From an uncultured Clostridia bacterium (GTDB taxonomy: Bacteria; Bacillota; Clostridia; Christensenellales; Aristaeellaceae), in assembly GCA_946407745.1 (NCBI GenBank), contig CAMJPQ010000034.1, positions 1 through 37,658 on the forward strand: a stretch of DNA of 37,658 nt, written 5' to 3'. Positions 14,260 to 22,710 of the stretch are shown here, in pieces; the stretch's first letter is position 1, and each line of letters begins with the position of its first letter. The position numbers and the translations under genes were made by a program. The notes below the pieces were generated by a model, which did no database searches, was not told the origin of the DNA, and worked only from the letters and a program-made list of their open reading frames with translations.

Positions 14260-15180
14260 TTATTTCAGCCTCTGGCGGGCCTGCTTCATTTCCTCCTGGT
14301 TGCAGTACAGCCAGTGGCCGTCCTCGGCCTCCTGCCAGGAGGGAACATCACGTTCGTAGTGGTGGCAGGAGGGGTCGTAGATTTCCAGCACCTTGTTCTT
14401 TTCCGTGTGGGGATTGGGCTGGGGGATGGCGGACAGCAGGGCGCGGGTGTAGGGATGCAGCGGGTGACGGAACAGTGTCTCGGTCTCTGCCATCTCCACG
14501 ATGTCGCCCTTGTGAATCACGGCAATGCGGTCGCAGATGAAGCGCATCACGCTCAGGTCGTGGCTGATGAACAGATAGGTCAGCCCGCGCTCCCTCTGCA
14601 GCTTGCTCATCAGGTTCAGCACCTGTGCGCGGATGGAAACGTCCAGGGCGGAAATCGGCTCGTCGCAGATGATGAACTCGGGGTTCATCACCAGCGCGCG
14701 CGCAATGCCGATGCGCTGCCGCTGGCCGCCGGAGAATTCGTGCGGGAAACGGGTGGCGAACTCGGGCAGAAGGCCCACGGCGTTCAGCGCTTCGCTGACG
14801 CGCTCGCGTATCTCCTCCTTGCCCAGCCCGCGCCCCAGCAGACCCTCGGACACGATGTAGTCGATTTTTGCACGCTCGTTCAGCGAGGCCATGGGGTCCT
14901 GGAAAATCATCTGGATTTTGTTGGTCAGCTCCCGGGCCTTGGCATGCGGCAGACGGCCGGTGATTTCCTCCCCGTGGAACCTGATGGAGCCGGCGGAAAC
15001 GGGATAGACGCGGATGATGGCGCGGCCGATGGTGGTCTTGCCGCTGCCGCTTTCGCCCACGATGCCGAAGGTTTCCCCGGGGTACACATCGAAGGAGGCG
15101 CCCTTCACGGCCTTGAAGGGGTGGCGGCGGCTGCCGAAGGTCACCTCCAGCCCGCGAACACTCAGCAGGGGCTCAGCCAT
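14260..15180 (-). CDS. oppF: Oligopeptide ABC transporter ATPase OppF
   Basis: This is one of the two ATPases that power peptide import on the cytoplasmic side. The 306-residue protein has Walker A GESGSGKT (42-49), the signature FSGGQRQR (149-156), Walker B FIICDEP (169-175) and the switch SHD further on, then the C-terminal oligopeptide/dipeptide extension with [13 protein letters not shown]. The ATG at 15180 overlaps the oppD stop by eight bases and follows AAGGAGGAG; longer upstream frames are not needed. It is the last gene of a five-gene leftward operon (oppA-B-C-D-F). The C-terminal tail YDPSCHHYE and GHWLYC keeps the usual cysteine-containing end of OppF-type subunits, which can bind an iron-sulfur cluster in some homologues. 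Confidence 0.9.
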   Translation of the reverse strand: MAEPLLSVRGLEVTFGSRRHPFKAVKGASFDVYPGETFGIVGESGSGKTTIGRAIIRVYPVSAGSIRFHGEEITGRLPHAKARELTNKIQMIFQDPMASLNERAKIDYIVSEGLLGRGLGKEEIRERVSEALNAVGLLPEFATRFPHEFSGGQRQRIGIARALVMNPEFIICDEPISALDVSIRAQVLNLMSKLQRERGLTYLFISHDLSVMRFICDRIAVIHKGDIVEMAETETLFRHPLHPYTRALLSAIPQPNPHTEKNKVLEIYDPSCHHYERDVPSWQEAEDGHWLYCNQEEMKQARQRLK

Positions 15181-16276
15181 GGTGCGTCTCCTCCTTTCCA
15201 AGCTCCTTCAACTTCTGAATCACGGCCGGGGGATCCATCTTCGGCGCCCTGGGGTCCAGCAGCCAGGTGCGCGCGTAGTGCGTCGGGCTGACCTCGAAAT
15301 AGGGGGGCAGCTCGCGCTTGTCGATCTCCAGGGCCCTGGGATTGCGGGCGGCAAAGGCGTCGCCCTGCACCTCCTTGAAGAGGTTCGGCGGTGTGCCGCG
15401 GATGGCGTACAGCTCCTCGCCGCGCATGCCCAGCTGCGGCAGTGAGGAGAGCAGCGCCCAGGTGTATGGATGGCGCGGGTCGAAGAAGATTTCATCCACC
15501 AGGCCCAGCTCCACAATATCGCCTGCGTACATCACCGCGACGCGGTCGGCGATATTGGCCACCACGCCCAGGTCGTGCGTGATGAAGATGATGGTGAGGT
15601 GGTAGCGCTCCTTCAGGTCGTGCAGCAGGCTGAGCACCTGCGCCTGTATGGTCACGTCCAGGGCGGTGGTGGGCTCGTCGCAGATGAGGATGCGGGGAGA
15701 GCACGCAATGGCAATGGCGATGACCACACGCTGGCGCATGCCGCCGCTCAGCTCGTGCGGGTACTGCTTATAGCGGCGCCTGGGGTCGTCGATGCGCACG
15801 TCCTCCAGTATGCGGATGGTCTCCTCATAGGCCATCTTTCCGCGCATGCCCTTGTGCAGCAGCAGCGCCTCGGAAATCTGCCAGCCGATGGTCTTCAGGG
15901 GATTGAGGCTGGTCATGGGGTCCTGGGGAATCATGCAGATCTCGCTGCCGCGTATGCGCAGCCAGTCCTCCTTCTTCTTGAAGGCGGTCAGGTCGATATA
16001 GCTGCCGTTGTCGTCACTGCCCGCGCCGGGATAGTGGCGCAGCTTGTCGCCCATGCCGTAGTAGCGAATCTCGCCCTCCGGGATGAAGCCGTTCTGGTCC
16101 AGCAGGCCGATGAAGTTCTTGTTCAGCACGCTTTTGCCGCTGCCGCTTTCACCGACGATGGCGATGGATTCGCCGTCGCGCACGTCCAGGTTGATGCCGC
16201 GCAGGGCATGCAGCTCGCGTCCGCGCAGAACGAATTTCACGTGCAGGTTGCGCACCGAGAGAATGTTTTTGCTCAT
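15173..16276 (-). CDS. oppD: Oligopeptide ABC transporter ATPase OppD
   Basis: OppD pairs with OppF to drive peptide import. The 367-residue protein shows Walker A GESGSGKS (42-49), signature LSGGMRQRV (176-184), Walker B ILICDEP (196-202), the THD switch histidine and the family's [14 protein letters not shown]-terminal segment. It carries an extra stretch of roughly 30 residues around positions 75-106 ([19 protein letters not shown]), between Walker A and the Q-loop; shorter OppD/DppD proteins lack most of it. The ATG has GAGGAGG upstream. It starts 12 bases after oppC and overlaps oppF by eight bases, so subunits are made in step. Confidence 0.9.
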   Translation of the reverse strand: MSKNILSVRNLHVKFVLRGRELHALRGINLDVRDGESIAIVGESGSGKSVLNKNFIGLLDQNGFIPEGEIRYYGMGDKLRHYPGAGSDDNGSYIDLTAFKKKEDWLRIRGSEICMIPQDPMTSLNPLKTIGWQISEALLLHKGMRGKMAYEETIRILEDVRIDDPRRRYKQYPHELSGGMRQRVVIAIAIACSPRILICDEPTTALDVTIQAQVLSLLHDLKERYHLTIIFITHDLGVVANIADRVAVMYAGDIVELGLVDEIFFDPRHPYTWALLSSLPQLGMRGEELYAIRGTPPNLFKEVQGDAFAARNPRALEIDKRELPPYFEVSPTHYARTWLLDPRAPKMDPPAVIQKLKELGKEETHHG

Positions 16277-16288
16277 CCTTGCGCCTCC

Positions 16289-17302
16289 TCACAGGTGGTT
16301 GCGCGGGTCTGCCGCGTCGGAAAATGCGTTGCCGATAATGTAGAAGCTGACAGTGACCACGCTGAGCACGATGGTGGGGTAGATCAGCTGGTACCGCTTG
16401 GAGGGCGAGGTGAGCAGCTTGCGGCCCTCTGTGATCAGCTTGCCCAGCGAGGGCACATCAGAGGGCAGGCCCAGGCCGATGTAGGTGATGAAAACCTCCG
16501 AGCCGATGGCGCCGGGAATGGAGAGCGCCATGCGCAGCATGATGACCGACACCAGATAGGGCAGCAGGTTCCGCAGGATGATGCGCCAGGTGGCTGTGCC
16601 CAGGGTGCGGCTGGCCACGTTGTAATCCCTGTCGCGGATGATCAGCACCTGGTTGCGCACAAAGCGCGCCATGCCGATCCACCCCGTGACGGACATGGCA
16701 AAGATGAGGGTGCCCATGCCGGGGCGCAGGATGAAGGAAACCAGAATGAGCACGATGGTGGTGGGGATGTTGTCCAGCACGTTGTACAGCTCGGTGAAGA
16801 AGAAGTCCAGCTTGCGCACATAGCCCCACAGCACGCCCATCACAATGCCCACCAGCGCCTCAATCAACGCCACGGCGATGCCGATGAACAGGGAGTTGCG
16901 CGTGCCCGCCCACAGCCTAGCCCACAGGTCCTGGCCGATGTTGTTGGTGCCAAGCCAGTGCACACTGTCCGGCGGGGTGTTCTTCATGGGTACGGTCTGG
17001 CCCTTGGCGTTGACCGTGTTGTTTGCCAGGTTGGGGTCAAACTGGCCGGGCAGAAGCGGCTGTATAAAGGTGAACAGCACAATGATGACCAGCAGCGAGA
17101 GCAGGAACATGGCCACCCTGTTGTGGCGGAAGGCCCGCAGGGTGGAGCGCCAGTAGCTGTAGCTCTCTGCGCCGGTGCGCTCGGTTTCCGCCTCGTCAAA
17201 GGGCGCGACAGAGAACAGCTCCTGCTCGCTCAGTTCGCGCTTGAGGGCTTCGGTGGCCCGCTGCTCGGCAGCGTCCACCCGGGGGTGCTTGAGCAGCGCC
17301 AT
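16289..17302 (-). CDS. oppC: Oligopeptide ABC transporter permease OppC
   Basis: This is the second of two inner-membrane permeases forming the peptide channel. The 337-residue protein has a long polar N-terminus (about 60 residues), a first helix (VAMFLLSLLVIIVLFTFI), an extracytoplasmic loop of some 70 residues containing HWLGTNNIGQDLWARL, and the inner-membrane component block with five further helices. The ATP-binding coupling region GTATWRIILRNLLPYL matches the permease EAA-like motif. The ATG overlaps the oppB stop by one base (TAATG). The HWLGTN/GQD motif is diagnostic of OppC/DppC. Confidence 0.9.
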   Translation of the reverse strand: MALLKHPRVDAAEQRATEALKRELSEQELFSVAPFDEAETERTGAESYSYWRSTLRAFRHNRVAMFLLSLLVIIVLFTFIQPLLPGQFDPNLANNTVNAKGQTVPMKNTPPDSVHWLGTNNIGQDLWARLWAGTRNSLFIGIAVALIEALVGIVMGVLWGYVRKLDFFFTELYNVLDNIPTTIVLILVSFILRPGMGTLIFAMSVTGWIGMARFVRNQVLIIRDRDYNVASRTLGTATWRIILRNLLPYLVSVIMLRMALSIPGAIGSEVFITYIGLGLPSDVPSLGKLITEGRKLLTSPSKRYQLIYPTIVLSVVTVSFYIIGNAFSDAADPRNHL

Positions 17303-18258
17303 TACTTGTCGCCCCCTTTCTTGGCCAGGCTGATGCGGGGATCAAGGGCCACCATCATCAGGTCGCCCAGCAGCAGGCCGATGACGCCCACACAGGCGAA
17401 CAGCAGCACAATGGCCTGCACCATGGCGTTGTCCTGCTTTTTGATCACGTCCACCAGCAGACCGCCCATGCCCGGAATGGAGTAGAGCGACTCGATATAA
17501 ATGGAGCCGATCACTGTGTTCAGGAAGGAGGTGGGGATGTACTGCACCATGGGCACAAAGGCGTTGCGGAAGATGTGGCGGAACATGATGCGCCCTTCCC
17601 CCGCGCCTTTGATGCGCGCCAGCAGCACATAGTCCTTGGTGCTCTCGTCCACCATGTAGCGGCGCAGCCACATGGCATAGTAGGCAATGTTGCCCAGCGA
17701 CATGCTCAGCACCGGCAGTATCCAGTACTGCCAGTTGTTGAAATCCTTGTCGCCGAGCATGGTCATGCCGATGCCCAGCGCCTCCGTGCCGTAGAACTGG
17801 ATGAACAGGTAATACACTGCCGCCGGCACCGCCTCAATCAGCACGATCACACCGGTGCCGAAGTGGTCAAAGAACTTTCCCTTGTACTTGGCCATCAGCG
17901 TGCCCATCGGCAGGCCCAGCAGCAGCGAGACGATCAGGCTCATGGTGCCCAGCCGCACCGAAACGGGGATCTTCGGCGCGAGGATCTCGGCAACCGGCAC
18001 ATTCTGCCGGTAGATGCGCGAGGTGCCCAGGTCCCCTTTCGTAATCAGGTCCCTGAAAAAGTGGTACAGCTGCACCGGCAGCGGCTGGTCCAGCCCCATG
18101 CTGTGCAGGCCGTTCTTGATCTGCTCCGGCGTCATTTTCTCAAAATTCGGAAAATACCCCTCAAGGGGCATCTGCCGCACGAGAATAAATACGATGGTCA
18201 GTATGATGACCAGCGTCAGCACGGAGCGCAGCAGTCTTTTGGCAATATAGGAACCCAC
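17302..18258 (-). CDS. oppB: Oligopeptide ABC transporter permease OppB
   Basis: OppB is the first permease of the importer. The 318-residue protein starts with the classical GSYIAKRLLRSVLTLVIILTIVF helix, has the extracytoplasmic segment with MGLDQPLPVQLYHFF, and five more helices; GRIMFRHIFRNAFVPM is the coupling loop that contacts the ATPases. The start is a GTG with GAGGCG upstream; no better ATG is present nearby. It is separated from oppA by a 261-base gap that contains a perfect hairpin, and overlaps oppC by one base. Confidence 0.9.
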   Translation of the reverse strand: MGSYIAKRLLRSVLTLVIILTIVFILVRQMPLEGYFPNFEKMTPEQIKNGLHSMGLDQPLPVQLYHFFRDLITKGDLGTSRIYRQNVPVAEILAPKIPVSVRLGTMSLIVSLLLGLPMGTLMAKYKGKFFDHFGTGVIVLIEAVPAAVYYLFIQFYGTEALGIGMTMLGDKDFNNWQYWILPVLSMSLGNIAYYAMWLRRYMVDESTKDYVLLARIKGAGEGRIMFRHIFRNAFVPMVQYIPTSFLNTVIGSIYIESLYSIPGMGGLLVDVIKKQDNAMVQAIVLLFACVGVIGLLLGDLMMVALDPRISLAKKGGDK

Positions 18259-18519
18259 GCGATCGCCTCGTTTCGCTGCCGCGCGGCTTTGCAGCCCGCG
18301 GCGGATCAGCTTTCAGGCGCCTGCCTGAAACAACCGGGAAAAGCATAGCGCAACCTGCGGCAAATTGCAAGCAGGCCGGACAAATGCCCTCTTTGGCGTG
18401 CTTACAAGGAAGCCCCTTCCCCTTTCGGGGAAGGGGCAGTGTGCAAGCCCGGAAGGGGATCAAGGTGACACCGTGCAAATGAGGTGGCCAGATGTGCCGC
18501 TGAATTGCGCAGTGTTGCC
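18259..18519 (-). other. oppA-oppB intergenic region
   Basis: No gene is visible in this 261-base gap. Its main content is the perfect hairpin at 18413-18436. The gap is unusually long for an operon whose other junctions overlap or nearly touch. No clear promoter for oppB was found. Confidence 0.5.
18413..18436 (-). other. Perfect 10-bp hairpin between oppA and oppB
   Basis: On the minus strand CCCCTTCCCC-GAAA-GGGGAAGGGG forms a perfect stem closed by a stable GNRA tetraloop. It has no T tract. Hairpins after the substrate-binding protein gene commonly stabilise its mRNA or attenuate read-through so that more binding protein than permease is made; that role is inferred here. Confidence 0.6.
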
Positions 18520-20358
18520 TTAATAACCCATCTTTTCCATCCAATCGGCGTAGGCGGCTTCATACTGCTCAGCAGAGAAGAAGTCGTCCAGCACCTTCTG
18601 GCCCTTGTAGCGGATGTTGGTGATGCCGAAGCCGGCATAGCCGCCCTCAAAGATGTTCAGCTTGGTCACGTTGTACTCATTGGAGGAGATTTTGTAGGGG
18701 ATGACCAGGGCGTTGTTGATCAGCATGGCCTCCGCCTCGGCGAACTTGGCATAGCGGTCGGCGAAGTCGGTCACGGAAGCCTTGCCCTCAGCCACCTTGG
18801 CATAGTATTCGGTCAGGATGGCCTTGGTCTCCTCAAAGTCGGTGTCCAGCATCTTGTCCATCTTGTTGTAGCTGTTGCCGTTGTGCAGGCCGGTCTCGCT
18901 GTCCACGTTCTCAGCGAAGGGATCGGTCCAGGTCTCCGGGTCGGCGTAGTCGGCGCCCCAGTTGCAGCGCATCAGGCCGTACTTGCCGCTGCGGCGAACC
19001 TCGCGCAGGAAGTTCTCCGCGGGGCCGGCATACAGCACCACGTCGATATAGTCGCTGCCCAGCACGCCTTCCAGCTGCTGCTTCACCAGCGCGCACTCGT
19101 TCTCCCAGTCGCTCATGTCGCTGCGGTAGCCCAGCACCACCTTCACGGGGAAGGTCGCGCCGGCGGCGGTCAGCTCTTCCACGGCCTTGGCCTTGTATTC
19201 CAGGGCCTTCTCTTCATTGTAGAAGTTTTCCTCGGTGCCGCTGAAGGCAGCCTCGGCGGCGAAGTCGCCGGCCGCGGTGGCAAAGCCGGCCGGGGTGATG
19301 GTGTTCTGCAGCGTCTCCTCGGGCTCGGTGGGCTCCAGGGCGTACATGGCATAGATGCGGTCGAAGGCGGACATGATGGAGTGGCGGAAGTTGCTGTTGT
19401 TCACGGCAATCAGCCAGTTCTCCGGCTCATACTCGGCATCGAACTGCGGGTCGAAGTTGAAGCAGTAGAAGTAGCTGTAGTCCAGGGAGGGACGGCCGCG
19501 GGTGACGATGTCGCCATGGGTCTCCAGCCAGTCGTCCAGGATGTCGTTGGACAGGGAGGCGGAGTCGATCTCGCCGCGCAGCACCATTTCAGGCGCGATG
19601 ATGGCGCTGTCGCTGTTGTAGCTGCGCTCGATGCGGTCGATGTAGATGTGCTCGGCGTCCCAGTTGTTCACGTTCTTCACATAGGTGTGCTTCACCTGGG
19701 GCTGGAACTCGGACATGATGTAGGCGCCGTTGTACAGCATCTTGTCATTGCTGGTGCCAAAGTCCGCGCCCTGCTCGCTGAGGAAGGGGCCGTAGGCCGG
19801 CATGAAGCAGCCGTAGGTCAGGCAGGAGAGGAAGTAGGGCACCGGGGCCTCGGTGGTGTAGGTCAGGGTCAGCTCATCCACAGCCTTGACGCCCACCTCG
19901 GCGAAATCGGTGATTTCCTTTTCATAGTACGCGGACGCGTTGACGATCTTCGCTGTCTCCACGGCGTATTCCACGCTGGAGTCGTTCGCGGGGTTCAGCA
20001 CCCACTCCAGGCCGTCCACAAAGTCCTGAGCGGTCACGTCGGCCACGGCGTTGCCCTGATAGTCATACCACTTCTGGCCGGCGCGCAGGTGGAAGGTCCA
20101 GGTGCAGCCGTCCTCAGAGGTCTCCCAGCTCTCGGCCAGGGAGGGCACCACGTTGCCATAGGCGTCGTATTCCACCAGCGTGTCGATCACGTTGGCGCCT
20201 ACGGTCTGATCCCACTGTGTGGAGGCGGTGAGGTAGTTCAGTGTGCTGACCTCACTGGAATAGAGGGAGCGGTATACGTTTTCTCCCTCGCCCAGGGCAG
20301 GCACGCAGGCAGCCGCCAGGCACAGGCACAAAACGAGAGCGAGCCATTTCTTCATCAT
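18520..20358 (-). CDS. oppA: Oligopeptide-binding protein OppA
   Basis: OppA captures peptides outside the membrane and delivers them to OppBC. The 612-residue protein belongs to the SBP_bac_5 family (usual length 530-620): VPSLAESWETSEDGCTWTFH near residue 60-80, YLSSL-like packing, and the OppA signature WGADYADPETWTDPF around residue 465. It begins with a signal peptide MMKKWLALVLCLCLAAACVP; a cysteine at residue 18 follows LAAA, which is a poor lipobox, and ALG-EGE offers an ordinary cleavage site, so lipoprotein anchoring is uncertain. Two ATGs (20358, 20355) follow AAGGAGG. A promoter lies at 20444-20472. Ligand could be short peptides or another oligomer; sequence does not decide. Confidence 0.9.
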   Translation of the reverse strand: MMKKWLALVLCLCLAAACVPALGEGENVYRSLYSSEVSTLNYLTASTQWDQTVGANVIDTLVEYDAYGNVVPSLAESWETSEDGCTWTFHLRAGQKWYDYQGNAVADVTAQDFVDGLEWVLNPANDSSVEYAVETAKIVNASAYYEKEITDFAEVGVKAVDELTLTYTTEAPVPYFLSCLTYGCFMPAYGPFLSEQGADFGTSNDKMLYNGAYIMSEFQPQVKHTYVKNVNNWDAEHIYIDRIERSYNSDSAIIAPEMVLRGEIDSASLSNDILDDWLETHGDIVTRGRPSLDYSYFYCFNFDPQFDAEYEPENWLIAVNNSNFRHSIMSAFDRIYAMYALEPTEPEETLQNTITPAGFATAAGDFAAEAAFSGTEENFYNEEKALEYKAKAVEELTAAGATFPVKVVLGYRSDMSDWENECALVKQQLEGVLGSDYIDVVLYAGPAENFLREVRRSGKYGLMRCNWGADYADPETWTDPFAENVDSETGLHNGNSYNKMDKMLDTDFEETKAILTEYYAKVAEGKASVTDFADRYAKFAEAEAMLINNALVIPYKISSNEYNVTKLNIFEGGYAGFGITNIRYKGQKVLDDFFSAEQYEAAYADWMEKMGY

Positions 20359-20443
20359 TCATTTCCTCCTTGAGTATTCGCAAGTCTTCCGATGGGCGCT
20401 TTTTTATGGTCAGAAAAAGAAACACCCAGCGTTGCTGTCTATC

Positions 20444-20472
20444 AGAATAATGGCAGAAGGGGAGATTGTCAA
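20444..20472 (-). promoter_or_regulatory. Promoter of the opp operon
   Basis: On the minus strand TTGACA (20472-20467) and TATTCT (20449-20444) are separated by 17 bases. It is 86 bases upstream of the oppA start. The -35 box is perfect and the -10 box weaker. No clear CodY-type site was seen. Confidence 0.6.
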
Positions 20473-20736
20473 GCCAAATACTGCATTTTTACTGTTTTCA
20501 TCCTGCAAATGTTACATTTCTGACCATGGACGGAACTGCAGTGGCGGAGGGTGTTTTTACTGGTTACAGGCTCTAGTAAATGATCCGGAGGAGGACAGTG
20601 GTGTGATAACCACATGTCGGGCGCCAGATAAGCAAGGATTCATCAGCCTTTTCGCCGGCGAAGCCGGACGGTACGATTGCGACTTTGAAGTCCTGCGGGC
20701 GGCAGGTCAAAACATCCGCCGGAAGAAGACAACGCA
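20473..20736. other. Gene-free gap between the opp promoter and the XRE terminator
   Basis: I see no supported gene in this stretch. Small frames on both strands lack ribosome binding sites. It separates two leftward transcripts. Confidence 0.45.
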
Positions 20737-20764
20737 AAAAAGCACCGCCGCAGCGGTGCTTTTT
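20737..20764 (-). terminator. Terminator of the uvrA-capA-XRE unit
   Basis: AGCACCGC-CGCA-GCGGTGCT is a perfect 8-bp stem flanked by an A run on the left and a T run on the right, so it works in both directions. It lies 55 bases after the stop of the leftward XRE/S24 gene. Confidence 0.8.
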
Positions 20765-20818
20765 CATCTTCTGCTTTGCGAAAGGCTTATGTATGAGAAA
20801 TGCACGCAGCCCTGCGGC

Positions 20819-21562
20819 TCACTCCACCTCAAACTCCACCTTCACCACGCGGCCGATGCAGTTGACCTGGTTCAGCTGCAGGGTCTGCGCCTCGTATTCG
20901 CGGTTGAAGGACTGGATCAGCAGGGTGGTAGCGTCCAGCTTTTTCACCTTGCGCAGGTTGTGATGTCCGTCGATTTCCACCAGCATCATCGCGCCGTCGA
21001 TGGGGCTTTGCGCCGGCACCACCAGGCACAGGTCGCCCTGGTGCACGCGGAAGCCGCGCATGGAGTCGTCCGGCGCAAGGAAGTAGAATACCTTGTCCGG
21101 GTTTGCGCCGGCAATGCGGCCCTGCTCTACGGGAAGCAGGCGGTGCCCGACGGGCTTCATCACCGCGTTCATCACGGGCACATTTTTCAGCACGCTCTGC
21201 AGGGCGTCCAGCCATACGCTGCCGGTGACCCCGGCGCCCTGGTCGTCGGTGTCGCTTTCGGTGGAGGCGACCTTCACCGCCTCGGCCTTTTTCCGCTCGG
21301 TGACCGCGCGGGCCACGGAGGGCGCGGCCTGTGCCAGGTCCACCGTGGCGGCAATGTCGTCCAGGGTAAAATCGGCCTCGGTCTGCTGCCGCAGTCCAAT
21401 GGTTTTCAGTATGCGGCGGGCCTGCTCATCCTGTATGATGCGCGTGCCGGCCTCCACCGCCATGATATAGCTTTCGCTCACGCCGCACTTGCGGGCCACC
21501 TGCTTGGGAGTCAGCCCCTGGCGCAGGCGTTCGGTGCGAATCAGATCACCCAGTCTGGACAT
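20819..21562 (-). CDS. XRE-family regulator with S24/LexA-like domain
   Basis: This 247-residue protein joins an N-terminal XRE helix-turn-helix (about 5-58; LTPKQVARKCGVSESYI) to a C-terminal S24 peptidase-like fold (about 140-245). The C-terminal part shows DDSMRG with Ser167, QGDLCLVVP, and a lysine (Lys205, in HNLRKVKKL) 38 residues after the serine; LexA spacing is 37. A GAG tripeptide in the linker (109-111) could be a cleavage site. The ATG follows GGAGGA. It is the last gene of a leftward unit with LexA-controlled uvrA and capA, 19 bases after capA. It could be a damage-responsive or developmental repressor; whether it self-cleaves is unknown. Confidence 0.75.
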   Translation of the reverse strand: MSRLGDLIRTERLRQGLTPKQVARKCGVSESYIMAVEAGTRIIQDEQARRILKTIGLRQQTEADFTLDDIAATVDLAQAAPSVARAVTERKKAEAVKVASTESDTDDQGAGVTGSVWLDALQSVLKNVPVMNAVMKPVGHRLLPVEQGRIAGANPDKVFYFLAPDDSMRGFRVHQGDLCLVVPAQSPIDGAMMLVEIDGHHNLRKVKKLDATTLLIQSFNREYEAQTLQLNQVNCIGRVVKVEFEVE

Positions 21563-21581
21563 GTGTCATTCCTCCGTGTCT

Positions 21582-22679
21582 TTAGTTTCTCGCGGGCACT
21601 TCCACCACGGCACCCTCTTCCCTGTCAAAGGGCGGGAGCTCGTATCCGGTGGACTTCTTCATTTTCTCCAGCACGCGGCTGGCACCGGCGCCGGTCAGAA
21701 AGGCGGGGCAGTAGTTGTTCACCGCTTCGTCGGTCGTCACGGTGATGGGGTAGAAGTGCAGCGCGGTGGAGACGAGCCTTCCCTCCTCCAGGCGCAGCTC
21801 CGCCTGCAGCACCAGGCTGTCGGTGTCCTTCACGTGCAGCGCTCCCCCGAAGGCGCAGTTGCCCAGGCTGTACACCACGGGCATCCCATCCACCAGCTCG
21901 AAGCCCTGCACCACGTGCGGGTGATGCCCCACCGCCAGGTCCACACCCTCCTTGACGGCGCATTCCACAATCTGCTTCTGGTGGCGGTCGACAGTCAGCG
22001 TGTGCTCCTCCCCCGAGTGCATCACGCAGATCACCGCGGCGCAGCCAAGCTCGCGCAGTGTGCGGACCTGCTTCTGAAAGGCGGTCAGGTGCCGCCCGTA
22101 CAGGGAATAGAACACGCCCACCACGCCGATCCGCACACCCTCCGGGCTCTCCCAAAGGGCGGCGTTGTCGCGGTCGAACCACGCGACACCGGCTTCCTCC
22201 AGCGCGGCCCTGGTATCATGGAGCCCCGCGTCGCCGTAGTCGCCGGTGTGGTTGTTGGCCAGGGTGACACACTCGATTTCCGCGGCGGTGAGTATCTCCG
22301 TGAAGGCCGTCGGGCCGCTGAAATTGTAGGTTTTCTTTTCCTTTTTGAGCTTCCGGTCCGTCAGCACGCCCTCTAGATTCGCGATGGTCAAATCGTCCCC
22401 GGCGGTCAGCTTTTTCAGGTGGCGGAAGGGATACTCATAGCCGTACTGGGCGATATGCTGCACAAAGCCGCTGGAGCGGTTCACGCTCTTCTCCTCGCCG
22501 CCCAGGGTGCAATCCCCCAGCAGGGTGACGGTCACGGTGCCTGTGTAATCGCTGACGGAAGCGGAAAGGTCGTCATAGGTGCCCTTTGCCAGTGTGCGCC
22601 ACGTGCCGCTGGCCAGGCTGCTGAAGGGCAGGGCCAGGGCAGCGGACAGGCAGAGCAGGGCACACAGTCGCTTCATCAT
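21582..22679 (-). CDS. CapA-family secreted metallophosphatase-like protein
   Basis: This 365-residue protein has a signal peptide (MMKRLCALLCLSAALALP, cleavage near LAS-G) and the CapA domain related to calcineurin-like phosphoesterases, best known from poly-gamma-glutamate capsule synthesis. Motifs in order: LLGDCTLGG (53-61), NLEGVLT (101-107), NNHTGDYG (142-149), HSGEEH (221-226), GHHPHVVQG (251-259) and YSLGNCAFGG (270-279). The metal-binding Asp, Asn and His residues expected for the family are present. The ATG pair at 22679/22676 follows GGAGGTGG. It starts 31 bases after uvrA. No capB/capC genes are nearby, so a role in polyglutamate synthesis is doubtful; a cell-envelope hydrolase is more likely. 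Confidence 0.82.
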   Translation of the reverse strand: MMKRLCALLCLSAALALPFSSLASGTWRTLAKGTYDDLSASVSDYTGTVTVTLLGDCTLGGEEKSVNRSSGFVQHIAQYGYEYPFRHLKKLTAGDDLTIANLEGVLTDRKLKKEKKTYNFSGPTAFTEILTAAEIECVTLANNHTGDYGDAGLHDTRAALEEAGVAWFDRDNAALWESPEGVRIGVVGVFYSLYGRHLTAFQKQVRTLRELGCAAVICVMHSGEEHTLTVDRHQKQIVECAVKEGVDLAVGHHPHVVQGFELVDGMPVVYSLGNCAFGGALHVKDTDSLVLQAELRLEEGRLVSTALHFYPITVTTDEAVNNYCPAFLTGAGASRVLEKMKKSTGYELPPFDREEGAVVEVPARN

Positions 22680-22710
22680 GGTCCACCTCCACATTTGCGG
22701 CGCCTGCCGC

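Noticed and set aside
15470-20373. Long plus-strand frames (671 and 629 codons) opposite the opp genes
   Set aside because: They mirror the opp coding frames, with His- and Val-rich low-information sequence and no start signals.
20573-20767. A 64-codon minus-strand frame between the XRE gene and oppA
   Set aside because: Its start lies in the XRE terminator and it has no ribosome binding site.
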